A stretch of 64,000 nt of DNA, taken from positions 62,001-126,000 of the forward strand of contig CAYPNP010000006.1 of NCBI GenBank assembly GCA_964412195.1. The letters are read 5' to 3'. Below the pieces are notes generated by a model that worked only from the letters and a program-made list of their open reading frames with translations, was not told where the DNA came from and ran no database searches. Made by a program: the position numbers and the translations under genes. This document shows positions 26,858 to 35,011 of this stretch, one piece after another; position 1 is the first letter of the stretch, and each line of letters opens with the position of its first letter. Origin of the DNA: CAYPNP01 sp964412195 (lineage in GTDB: Bacteria > Acidobacteriota > JAAYUB01).

Positions 26858-27937
26858 TCAGACGGCGAAGCGAACGTGGAACACATCGCCGTCCTGGACG
26901 ACGTAGTCCTTCCCCTCGAGCCGCAGGAGCCCTTTCTCCTTCAGGACGTGCAGCGCGCCGTGGGTCAGCAGGTCCTCCGCGCGGCAGACCTCAGCCCGGA
27001 TGAAGCCCTTCTCCAAATCCGAGTGGATGGTCCCGGCCGCCGGCTGGGCGTGGGTCCCCTGCGGGATGGTCCAGGCGCGGACCTCGTCCTTGCCCACGGT
27101 GAAGAAGGAGATCAGCCCCAGCAGGGCGTAGTTGTCCCGCAGCAGGCGGGAGGTGCCCGACTCGGCGATGCCCAGGTCCGCCATGAACTCCCTGGCCTCC
27201 CCGGGCGACAGGCGGGTCAGCTCCTCCTCGATCTTGCCGCACACGCCGGCGATGACCACACCGGGGCGGGCGGCCCACCCCGCCAGTCCAAAATGGTCCA
27301 CCACCCGCGGCAGGGCGGCGGCGTCCCCGTCGTCCATGTTGATGACGTGCAGGATCGGCTTCCGGGACAGGAACGTGAAGCCGCGCACCCGGCGCTCCTC
27401 CTCGGGGTCGAGCGCCAGCTCGCGCAGGGGCTTCTCCTGCTCGAGGTGGGCCTTGAACCGCTCGAGGAGCACCCGCTCGCCCTCGAGATCCTTGTCCTTG
27501 ATCTTCTTGAGGTCCTTGTCGAGGCGCTCCAGGCGACGCTCCACCTGGAAGAGGTCGGCGAAGGCCATCTCCAGCTCCATGTTGGCCACATCCCGGGCCG
27601 GATCGACGCTGCCCGCCGGGTGGGGGACAGCCTCGTCATGGAACGCCCGGACCACGTGCAGGAGGGCGTCCACCGCCCGCAATCCGGTCAGGAAGGAGGA
27701 CTCCTTCATGCCGCTGGGCTCGACGCCCGGCAGGTCGACGTACTGGGCCGTGGCCGGAACCGTCTTCTGAGGCTCGAAGAGGGCGGAAAGCCTCGTCAGC
27801 CGGTCGTCCGGGATGGCCGCCACGCCGAGGTTGGCTTCCTTCCGCGCGCCGGCGCCGGTGGGGGCGGCGGCCCCCGTCAGGATATTGAAGATGGTGGTCT
27901 TGCCTGTCTGGACCAGGCCCACGATTCCGGTTTTCAT
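26858..27937 (-). CDS. YchF/OBG-like GTPase or ATPase (DUF933 C-terminal domain)
   Basis: A 359-residue P-loop protein of the OBG/YchF group. The Walker A is GLVQTGKT, keeping GxxxxGKT but replacing the usual YchF NVGKS. The YchF-like DLPGVEPSG and a helical coiled-coil insertion (LERLDKDLKKIKDKDLEGER) follow. The C-terminal TGS-like/DUF933 domain has FFTVGKDEVRAWTIPQGTHA and IHSDLEKGFIRAEV, characteristic of YchF. The nucleotide-specificity position is N-M-D-D rather than the canonical NKxD or YchF's NMxE. It is best read as a YchF paralogue. The ATG at 27937 has a GGAGGAG site. Confidence 0.88.
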   Translation of the reverse strand: MKTGIVGLVQTGKTTIFNILTGAAAPTGAGARKEANLGVAAIPDDRLTRLSALFEPQKTVPATAQYVDLPGVEPSGMKESSFLTGLRAVDALLHVVRAFHDEAVPHPAGSVDPARDVANMELEMAFADLFQVERRLERLDKDLKKIKDKDLEGERVLLERFKAHLEQEKPLRELALDPEEERRVRGFTFLSRKPILHVINMDDGDAAALPRVVDHFGLAGWAARPGVVIAGVCGKIEEELTRLSPGEAREFMADLGIAESGTSRLLRDNYALLGLISFFTVGKDEVRAWTIPQGTHAQPAAGTIHSDLEKGFIRAEVCRAEDLLTHGALHVLKEKGLLRLEGKDYVVQDGDVFHVRFAV

Positions 27938-28004
27938 CCACTCCTCCGCAAAAATTCCGTCACTATTTTCTGAATTTTCAGACAATTACACCAAATTTAC
28001 ACCA

Positions 28005-28032
28005 TTGACACATCCGATCGGTGGACTATAAT
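28005..28032 (+). promoter_or_regulatory. Consensus sigma70 promoter of the dcw operon
   Basis: TTGACA (28005-28010), a 16-nt spacer, TATAAT (28027-28032). Both boxes are perfect, in an AT-rich patch, with mraZ starting 76 nt after the -10 box. Confidence 0.85.
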
Positions 28033-28067
28033 GGAGCAAGATTGATTCAATGTGGACTGCTGTGGAC
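28021..28067 (+). promoter_or_regulatory. Putative MraZ operator: four phased TGGA boxes
   Basis: TGGA occurs at 28022, 28032, 28053 and 28063, that is with spacings of 10, 21 and 10 nt, mostly as GTGGAC. Two boxes flank or overlap the -10 box and two are downstream of it. MraZ of E. coli binds TGGG-type direct repeats with a 10-nt period in the same promoter position. The sequence difference and the assignment here are inference. Confidence 0.55.
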
Positions 28068-28107
28068 CGGGTCTCCTTTTCGTCACTGACCCGGGAAAGA
28101 GTGTAGG

Positions 28108-28548
28108 ATGTTTCGGGGTTTTGAGCAAGCGAAAATCGACGAAAAGGGCCGCCTGAAGGTCCCCGCCCGCTACCGCCAGAAACTCGTCGAGATGTACGGT
28201 GCGGACGTGTTCATGACCATCGTTCGCGACGGGGAGCTGGATATCTATCCTTTAAAGGTATGGGAGGAGAAGGAGCAGGCGTTCGCCAAAGTGCCCGATT
28301 CCCTCCCCGAGAAGCACCGCTTCCTGCTCACGGCCAACTACTACGGCACCGAGAAGACGGTGGACGAGCAGGGGCGCCTCCCCATCCCCCCGCACCTGCG
28401 GGACAAGGTCGGCATCGACGGCGAGGTCGCGGTGCTGGGCACGGGCCGGGTCCTGGTCGTGATGAACCTGCAACGCGTCAGCAAGCGGGTGGAGGAGGAG
28501 TTCCCGACTCCGCTCGTGTTCGAAAAACTGAAGGAATACGGATTGTAG
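28108..28548 (+). CDS. mraZ: Transcriptional regulator MraZ
   Basis: A 146-residue AbrB-like DNA-binding protein with two swapped-hairpin repeats: KIDEKGRLKVPARYRQKL and TVDEQGRLPIPPHLRDKV. It normally regulates the dcw cluster from its own promoter. It is the first gene of the cluster and 3 nt before rsmH. Confidence 0.97.
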   Translation: MFRGFEQAKIDEKGRLKVPARYRQKLVEMYGADVFMTIVRDGELDIYPLKVWEEKEQAFAKVPDSLPEKHRFLLTANYYGTEKTVDEQGRLPIPPHLRDKVGIDGEVAVLGTGRVLVVMNLQRVSKRVEEEFPTPLVFEKLKEYGL

Positions 28549-28551
28549 GCC

Positions 28552-29556
28552 ATGCTGATGGTGATGACACCCCGAGCGCATGCCGGCGCCTCCGAACCCT
28601 CTTCAGAGCACCGGCCGGTCCTGCCCGAGGAAGCGGTCCGCTTCCTGGTGTGGGACGGCGACGGGGTGTATGTGGACGGCACGGCGGGACTCGGCGGCCA
28701 CACCGCCCGGATCGCCGGCCGGCTCTCCCCCCGCGGCCGGGTGGTGGCCGTGGACCGCGACGAGCAGGCGCTGGGCCTGGCCGCCTCCCGGCTGGCCGAG
28801 CCACCGGTGGAGATCACCTTCTGCCGCGACAACTTCAAGAACCTGCCGCTGATCCTGAACCGGCTGGGCATCCCGGCGATCCACGGCCTGCTGCTGGACC
28901 TGGGACTGTCCTCGTTCCAGCTCGCCGATCCCGCGCGGGGCTTCTCGTTCCAGAGCGACGGCCCCCTGGACATGCGCATGGACGTGCACCAGAAATCCAC
29001 GGCCGCCGACCTGCTGGCCACGCTGTCGGCCGAGGAGCTGGCCAATATCCTGTACGAATACGGCGAGGAGCGGCGCTCGCGGGCCATCGCCCGCCGGATT
29101 GTGGAAGCGCGCAAGACGCGCCGCCTGGCCACCACCGGCCAGCTGGCCGAGCTGGTGGAGGGCGTCCTGGGCCCCCGGCGCCAGGGGATGATCCACCCCG
29201 CCACCCGGACGTTCCAGGCGCTGCGGATCGCCGTCAACAACGAACTGGAAGGCTTGGGGGAACTGCTGGAGCGGATGGCCGGGCTGCTGGTGCCCGGCGG
29301 ACGCCTGGTGGTGATCAGTTTCCACTCGCTGGAGGACCGCATCGTCAAGCAGTCCTTCCAGCGGCTCGAGGGCCGGTGCATCTGCCGCCGCCCGCCCGAG
29401 CTGTGCCTCTGCCCGCGGCAGCCGGTGGTGCGGGTGCTGACCCGCAAGCCGGTGGAGCCCTCGGCGGAGGAAGTCCGCGAAAATCCCCGCTCGCGGAGCG
29501 CCAAGCTGCGCGCGGCCGAACGGCGGCCGGCGGAATCGGAATTGAACCGGGAGTGA
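28552..29556 (+). CDS. rsmH: 16S rRNA (cytosine1402-N4)-methyltransferase RsmH
   Basis: A 334-residue SAM-dependent methyltransferase modifying 16S rRNA. HRPVLPEEAV, VDGTAGLGGHTARIAG (SAM loop), DLGLSSFQLADPARGFSF and the catalytic-region FHSLEDRIVK are all present. Three ATG codons (28552, 28558, 28564) lie in frame at the start and I list the first. The C-terminus carries a basic tail after the cysteine-rich segment CICRRPPELCLCPRQP. Confidence 0.96.
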   Translation: MLMVMTPRAHAGASEPSSEHRPVLPEEAVRFLVWDGDGVYVDGTAGLGGHTARIAGRLSPRGRVVAVDRDEQALGLAASRLAEPPVEITFCRDNFKNLPLILNRLGIPAIHGLLLDLGLSSFQLADPARGFSFQSDGPLDMRMDVHQKSTAADLLATLSAEELANILYEYGEERRSRAIARRIVEARKTRRLATTGQLAELVEGVLGPRRQGMIHPATRTFQALRIAVNNELEGLGELLERMAGLLVPGGRLVVISFHSLEDRIVKQSFQRLEGRCICRRPPELCLCPRQPVVRVLTRKPVEPSAEEVRENPRSRSAKLRAAERRPAESELNRE

Positions 29557-29575
29557 CGTCTCCAGAGGGGCAGGC

Positions 29576-29977
29576 ATGGTAGGACAAATGTACGACAAGC
29601 CGATCCGGAACTTTTCGGTCCAGCGCCCCGTGCGCGAGGAGAGGTCCCGCGAAACCTGGCTGTTCGCGGTGGTGATCCTGCTGGTCCTCGTGCTCGCGAT
29701 CATGTACATCTACGTCCCGAACCGAATGGTGGAGCTGGACTACAAGTTCGAGGTCGCCAAGAAGGCGGTCGCCGACCTGCGGCAGGAGCACTCGGGGCTG
29801 GCCATGCGCGAGTCCGAGCTGACCTCGCTGAACCGCCTGGAGGGGGAGGCCCAGAAGCTGGGCTTCCTACGGCCGGATATCGCGCGGGTCCGCTTCATCG
29901 ACGGCCGCGAACTGCTCACCCCCGAAACCGAGTACCTCGCGATGAACGCTGCCCGGGAACAAGACCCGAAGCGATAG
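29576..29977 (+). CDS. ftsL: Cell division protein FtsL (short, low-identity)
   Basis: A 133-residue single-pass bitopic protein. A cytoplasmic N-terminus of about 28 residues precedes a transmembrane helix (WLFAVVILLVLVLAIMYIYV) and a helical, leucine-zipper-like periplasmic part. Its size, topology and position between rsmH and ftsI identify it; FtsL sequences are poorly conserved. It takes part in the FtsQLB complex. ATG 29576 follows AGAGGGG; an alternative start at 29588 is possible. Confidence 0.82.
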   Translation: MVGQMYDKPIRNFSVQRPVREERSRETWLFAVVILLVLVLAIMYIYVPNRMVELDYKFEVAKKAVADLRQEHSGLAMRESELTSLNRLEGEAQKLGFLRPDIARVRFIDGRELLTPETEYLAMNAAREQDPKR

Positions 29978-29999
29978 TCAGCCCGCAAGGAAGAGACCC

Positions 30000-32093
30000 A
30001 TGTCCGGACAGGTGCCTGTCAAGAAGCGCATCATGGTCTTTTTGGCCATCGTGCTGCTTTGGCAGCTCGTGATCCTGGGCAAGGTGTTTTATCTCAAGGT
30101 ATTCCGCTCCGATTTCTACGAGATGCAGGCCCGGGCGCAGCGGAACGACATCGTCCGGGTGCCGGCCACACGCGGCCGGATCCTCGACTGCCGCCTGGAG
30201 ACGCTGGCGGCGAGCGTGCCCTTCGACTCCGTCTACGTCTACACCCCCGAAGTCGAGGACAAGGGCCGGACGGCCCGGGCGCTGGCCGGCGCGCTGGGCC
30301 TCGACGCCCACCAGATCCTCATGAAGATGGACGGGCAGCTGAAGTTCCGGTACATCAAGCGGTTCATCACCCCCGCCGAATCCCGCCAGGTCAAGGCCCT
30401 GAACCTGGCCGGCGTGGGCCTGCTGGCCGAGAACCGCCGCATCTTCCCCAACGGATGCCTGGCCTCCCATGTGCTCGGCGCCGTCACGCTGGCCAACGAC
30501 AGCGAGTCCGGCCTCGAGGGGATCGAGAAGGTGTACGACCGGCACCTCGCGGGGCAGCCCGGCGAGCTCTTCATCCAGAAGGATGGGAAGTCCAACGTCC
30601 TGACCACCAGCGTCCTCAACCCACCGCAGTCCGGGCAGACCCTGGTCCTCAACATCGACAGCCGGATCCAGCACATCGCCGAGCGGGAGCTGCGCGCCGG
30701 GGTCGAGAAGTACCAGGCCGCCGCCGGGATGGTCGTGATCCTGGAGCCCCGGACCGGCCATATCCTCGCCCTGGCCAACTACCCGGACTTCGACCCCAAT
30801 TCCCTGAAAGGCACGCCCCTCTCCAACCTGCGCGACCTGGCGGTGGAGCGCTACTTCGAGCCGGGCTCCACCTTCAAGATCGTGACCGCGTCCGCCGCCC
30901 TGGAGGAAGGCCTGACCACGCCCGACGAAATCATTTACTGCGGCAACGGGTTCATCTCCCTCTCCGGCCATATCATCCGGGACCACAAACCCTTCCAGAA
31001 CCTGAGCTTCAACGAGGTCATCGCCAACTCCTCCGATGTCGGCGCGATCAAGCTCGGCCTGCGGCTGGGCGAAGTGATGTTCCACCGCTACATCTGCGCG
31101 TTCGGCTTCGGGGAGCGGACCGCCGTCGACCTGCCGGCCGAGGAGCCCGGTTACATCCGCAAGCCCTCCAGCTGGAGCGGCATCTCCATCGGCGCGGTCT
31201 CGATGGGCCAGGAGGTCGGCGTGACCGGCGTCCAGATGGCCCGGGCGATGGCCGCCGTGGCCAACGGCGGCTACCTCGTCCGGCCGATGGTCGTCGACCG
31301 CATCCTGGACGAGAACGGCCGGCTGGTGCAGCGCTTCGAGCCGGAACGGATCCGGATCATCTCCGGCCGCACGGCCGAGATCCTGCGGAATGCGCTGGTC
31401 ATGACGGTGGACAAGGGCACCGCCCGGAAGGCCGGCGTGCCGGGTTATTCCATCGCCGGGAAGACCGGCACTGCCCAGAAGTTCGACTTCGAGGCGCGGG
31501 CCTACTCCAAGACCGATTTCGTGGCCTCGTTCATCGGGTTCGCCCCGGCCGACCGGCCGCAGTTCGTCGCCGCGGTCATCTTCGACTCGCCGCGCCCGCT
31601 CTACCACGGCGGTGACGTGTCCGCCCCGGTCTTCGCCGAGATCGCCCGGAACATTTTCCTTTTGAACAAAATCCAACCTTCTACTCCCATCCCGGAACTG
31701 GCCTCCAGTTCCCCCTCCCCCGCCCCGCCGGCAACGGTGCCGGCGGCGGCCCTCACTCCCGCCGAGGATTCCCTCCTGGCGATGGACGAGGGGCAGCGGG
31801 AGACGGTCATGAGCCTGATCCCGGAGGGTTCCTTCACCATGCCGGATTTCACCGGCAAGAGCCTCCGGGCGGTGCTCAAGGAATGCGCCCGGATGGGCCT
31901 GGTGCTCCAGCCGAGCGGATCGGGGGTGGCGGTGGAGCAGATCCCGCCGGCGGGCGCGCTGATCAAGCCGGCCAGCCGGTGCACCGTGTGGTTCTCCACC
32001 GACGTCCAGAAAATCTCGACGATCCTCCGCCCCGGGGACAATCCGGGGCCGGAAGCCGTTAAAAACATCCTGTCGAGGAACTCGAGCCAATGA
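30000..32093 (+). CDS. ftsI: Penicillin-binding protein, FtsI-type, with PASTA domain
   Basis: A 697-residue septal transpeptidase. TM helix at residues 12-33, the class B dimerisation domain to about residue 220, then the transpeptidase domain with SXXK box STFK (Ser290, Lys293), an SXN-position SSD (344-346) instead of the usual SSN, and KTG at 488-490 (AGKTGTAQK). A Ser/Pro/Ala-rich linker leads to a single PASTA domain (about 620-680; MPDFTGKSLRAVLKECARMG). It lies between ftsL and murE, the normal place for ftsI. PASTA-tailed FtsI proteins occur in several diderm phyla. Confidence 0.94.
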   Translation: MSGQVPVKKRIMVFLAIVLLWQLVILGKVFYLKVFRSDFYEMQARAQRNDIVRVPATRGRILDCRLETLAASVPFDSVYVYTPEVEDKGRTARALAGALGLDAHQILMKMDGQLKFRYIKRFITPAESRQVKALNLAGVGLLAENRRIFPNGCLASHVLGAVTLANDSESGLEGIEKVYDRHLAGQPGELFIQKDGKSNVLTTSVLNPPQSGQTLVLNIDSRIQHIAERELRAGVEKYQAAAGMVVILEPRTGHILALANYPDFDPNSLKGTPLSNLRDLAVERYFEPGSTFKIVTASAALEEGLTTPDEIIYCGNGFISLSGHIIRDHKPFQNLSFNEVIANSSDVGAIKLGLRLGEVMFHRYICAFGFGERTAVDLPAEEPGYIRKPSSWSGISIGAVSMGQEVGVTGVQMARAMAAVANGGYLVRPMVVDRILDENGRLVQRFEPERIRIISGRTAEILRNALVMTVDKGTARKAGVPGYSIAGKTGTAQKFDFEARAYSKTDFVASFIGFAPADRPQFVAAVIFDSPRPLYHGGDVSAPVFAEIARNIFLLNKIQPSTPIPELASSSPSPAPPATVPAAALTPAEDSLLAMDEGQRETVMSLIPEGSFTMPDFTGKSLRAVLKECARMGLVLQPSGSGVAVEQIPPAGALIKPASRCTVWFSTDVQKISTILRPGDNPGPEAVKNILSRNSSQ

Positions 32094-32129
32094 ACCGACA
32101 GGAATTGATGCCGATGGAAGCAGGAAGAA

Positions 32130-33611
32130 ATGCAGCTGAAGGATGTCCTATCCAATTTACACGTACTCGCCTTTTATGGGGATGAGCACGCGGAGGTGCG
32201 CGGAGTAGCCGCCGATTCCAGAAAAGTCGGCCGGGGCTACATCTTCGCCGCAATCCGTGGAAATAATTTCGACGGACACGATTTTCTTCCTTCGGCTCGA
32301 GAAGGGGGCGCGAACACCGTTCTATCCGAACAGCCCCCTTCTTTTTATCTCTCCCGCCGATGGAACTGGATCCGCGTCCCGGCCGTCCGGCCGGCCATGG
32401 CCCTGACGGCGGAGGCCGTACTCGGCCACCCCGACCGGCGGGTGCCCCTGATCGGCGTCACCGGCACCAGCGGCAAGACCACCACGACCTACATCCTCGA
32501 GGCCATCTTCCGCGAGGCCGGCGCCCGCCCGGCCGTGCTGGGGACCGTCTCCACCCGCTTCGGCGGCCTCGAGACGCCCGCCGAGCACACCACTCCCGAG
32601 TCCCCGGACGTGGTGGCGTTCGCCCGGCACGTCGCCGACGCGGGCGGGGGCCCGCTGATCATGGAGGTCTCCTCCCACGCTCTGTCCCTGTACCGCGTGT
32701 TCGGCCTTGCGTTCGACACGGCCGTGTTCACCAACTTCGGCCGGGACCACCTGGATTTCTATCCGAGCCTGGACGCCTACCTCGACGCCAAGCGCCGGCT
32801 CTTCGACGGCCGCAACGGCCCCGCCCCCCGGCGGGCGGTCTTCAACCTGGACGATCCGGAGGGCCGGCGGCTCTTTGAGGAGTTCCCCGGCGAGAAATAC
32901 GGCACGGGACGGGCCGCCGGCGCCCACGCCCGGATCCTGGAGCACCGCTTCACGCCCGCCGGCCTGCAGTTCGCCCTGGAGTGGCAGGGCCGCCGCCACG
33001 AGCTGGCCACGCCCCTGTCCGGAGAAGGCAATCTCCACAACACCGCCCAGGCATTCGCCTGCGCCGCCGCCTGCGGCGTCGACCCGGAGGCCATCCGGCG
33101 CGCCCTGGCGGCGATGCCCGCGGTGCCGGGCCGGCTGGAGGAGGTGCTGCCCGGCCACCCCTTCCGCGTCTTCGTGGACTTCGCCCACAAGGAAGACGCC
33201 CTGGCCAACGCCCTGCAGCTGCTGCGCGGCCTGACGCCCGGCCGGCTGATCGCGGTGTTCGGCTGCGGCGGCAACCGCGACCGCGGCAAGCGCCCGCGCA
33301 TGGGCGCGGTGGCGGCGCGGCTGGCCGACGTGGTGGTGCTCACCTCCGACAATCCCCGGAAGGAGCACCCCGAGGCCATCCTGGACGAGATCGTCCCCGG
33401 CGTGCGCGAGGTCCGCGAAGACTTCGTGCGGATCGCCGACCGGCGGGCGGCCATCGCCGAGGCGATCCGCCTGGCCCGCCCGGGCGACACGATCCTGCTG
33501 GCCGGCAAGGGCCACGAGCGCGAGCAGATCCTGGCCGACCGGACCATCCCGTTCGACGACCGCCTGGTGGCGCTGGAGCTGCTGCGGGCGGCGAAGGGGG
33601 ACGCGTCGTGA
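32130..33611 (+). CDS. murE: UDP-MurNAc-L-Ala-D-Glu:meso-DAP ligase
   Basis: A 493-residue Mur ligase. The UDP-MurNAc N-terminal domain is followed by the ATP loop GVTGTSGKTTTTYILE, ligase signature HTTPESPD, and the C-terminal domain with TSDNPRKEHP; DNPR is the meso-DAP selectivity motif. This predicts DAP-type peptidoglycan. The end overlaps murF: the GTG of murF lies within the stop (GTGA). Confidence 0.96.
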   Translation: MQLKDVLSNLHVLAFYGDEHAEVRGVAADSRKVGRGYIFAAIRGNNFDGHDFLPSAREGGANTVLSEQPPSFYLSRRWNWIRVPAVRPAMALTAEAVLGHPDRRVPLIGVTGTSGKTTTTYILEAIFREAGARPAVLGTVSTRFGGLETPAEHTTPESPDVVAFARHVADAGGGPLIMEVSSHALSLYRVFGLAFDTAVFTNFGRDHLDFYPSLDAYLDAKRRLFDGRNGPAPRRAVFNLDDPEGRRLFEEFPGEKYGTGRAAGAHARILEHRFTPAGLQFALEWQGRRHELATPLSGEGNLHNTAQAFACAAACGVDPEAIRRALAAMPAVPGRLEEVLPGHPFRVFVDFAHKEDALANALQLLRGLTPGRLIAVFGCGGNRDRGKRPRMGAVAARLADVVVLTSDNPRKEHPEAILDEIVPGVREVREDFVRIADRRAAIAEAIRLARPGDTILLAGKGHEREQILADRTIPFDDRLVALELLRAAKGDAS

Positions 33612-35011
33612 GCGCCGCCCCCCTGACCCTCGGCCGGATGGCCGCCATCCTCGGCGGCGCGCTCTCGGGCGGCGCGGCGGACGCGACGGTCGCCGGCCTG
33701 CAGCACGACAGCCGCCTGCTCCGGCCCGGCGAGCTGTTCTTCGCCATCGTCTCCCCCACCGGGGACGGCCACGGCTACCTGGCCGACGCCGCCGCGCGCG
33801 GCGCTTGCGCCGCCGTGGTGAGCCGGGCGCCGGAGGGCGATCCCGGCCTGCCGCTGGTGCGGGTGGACGACACCCGCGCCGCCCTGCTCCGCTTCGCCGC
33901 CTGGAAGCTGGCGGCGTGGGGCGGGAAGGTCGTCGGCATTACCGGCAGTACCGGCAAGACCACCACCAAGGAATTCACCGCCGCCCTTCTGGAGGGCGGC
34001 TACACCGTGTTCCGCACCCCGGGGAACTACAACAACACCCTCGGCATCCCGCTGGCGCTGTACCGCCTCGACGGCACCGACCAGGTGGCCGTCCTGGAGA
34101 TGGGCATGAGTTCGCCCGGCGAGATTGCCGCCCTGTGCCGGGCCGCCCCGCCGGACGTGGCCGTGGTGACCAACGTGGGCACCGTCCACCTGGAGTACTT
34201 CGCCGACCAGGCCGCCCTGGCACGGGCCAAGGCCGAGATCGTCGCCGGCATGAAGCCCGGCGGCGTCCTGGTCTACAACGCCGACAATCCCTGGGTCCGC
34301 AGCATGGCCGCGGCGGCGCGCGGCCGGCGCATTGCCTTCGGCGCCAGCCCGGACGCGGAAGTCCGGCTGGCCGACTGGACGGTGCCCGACGGCCGCTCCA
34401 CCGCCGGCGTCCTCGAGTGGGACGGCGCCCGGCACGAAGTCGCCCTGCCCATGCTGGGCGGACACTTCCTGCTGAACCTGGCCGCTGCCGTGGGCGCCGC
34501 GCGGGCGCTCGGCGTAGGCACGGCGGCGATCCTGCGGCAGATCGGCGGCCTGCACCCGTCGAAAATGCGCGGCGAGGTCCGGGACCTTCCCGGCGGCCTG
34601 CGGGTGATCGACGACACTTACAACTCCAACCCGGAGGCCATGCAGGCCGTGCTGGAGAGCCTGGCCCGCTGGCAGGGCCGCCCGCCCACCGTGTTCGTGG
34701 CCGGCGAGATGCGCGAGCTGGGCGCCGACTCCCCCCGGCTGCACCGGGAGACCGGCGAGCGGGTGGCGCGCCTCGGCTGCGACCTCCTGCTGGGCGTGCA
34801 GGGCCACGCGGAGCACCTCGTGGAGGCCGCCCGCGAGGCCGGCCAGGCGGCCCGCTTCCACCCCGACTGGGCCTCGGCCTGGGAGGACCTGCGCGGTGTG
34901 CTGCGGCCCGGCCTGCTGCTGGTGGTCAAGGGATCGCGCGGCGTGGGCCTGGAGCGGCTGGTGCAGGCCGTGGAGAAACACCTGGCGGAAAACGACCGGA
35001 GGCCGTCATGA
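33608..35011 (+). CDS. murF: UDP-MurNAc-tripeptide:D-Ala-D-Ala ligase
   Basis: A 467-residue ligase with the ATP loop GITGSTGKTTTKEF, EMGMSSPGEIA, and C-terminal DDTYNSNPEAM. The start is a GTG overlapping the murE stop. The last bases overlap murD (ATGA at 35008). In most dcw clusters mraY separates murF from murD; here there is no gene between them. Confidence 0.95.
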   Translation: MSAAPLTLGRMAAILGGALSGGAADATVAGLQHDSRLLRPGELFFAIVSPTGDGHGYLADAAARGACAAVVSRAPEGDPGLPLVRVDDTRAALLRFAAWKLAAWGGKVVGITGSTGKTTTKEFTAALLEGGYTVFRTPGNYNNTLGIPLALYRLDGTDQVAVLEMGMSSPGEIAALCRAAPPDVAVVTNVGTVHLEYFADQAALARAKAEIVAGMKPGGVLVYNADNPWVRSMAAAARGRRIAFGASPDAEVRLADWTVPDGRSTAGVLEWDGARHEVALPMLGGHFLLNLAAAVGAARALGVGTAAILRQIGGLHPSKMRGEVRDLPGGLRVIDDTYNSNPEAMQAVLESLARWQGRPPTVFVAGEMRELGADSPRLHRETGERVARLGCDLLLGVQGHAEHLVEAAREAGQAARFHPDWASAWEDLRGVLRPGLLLVVKGSRGVGLERLVQAVEKHLAENDRRPS

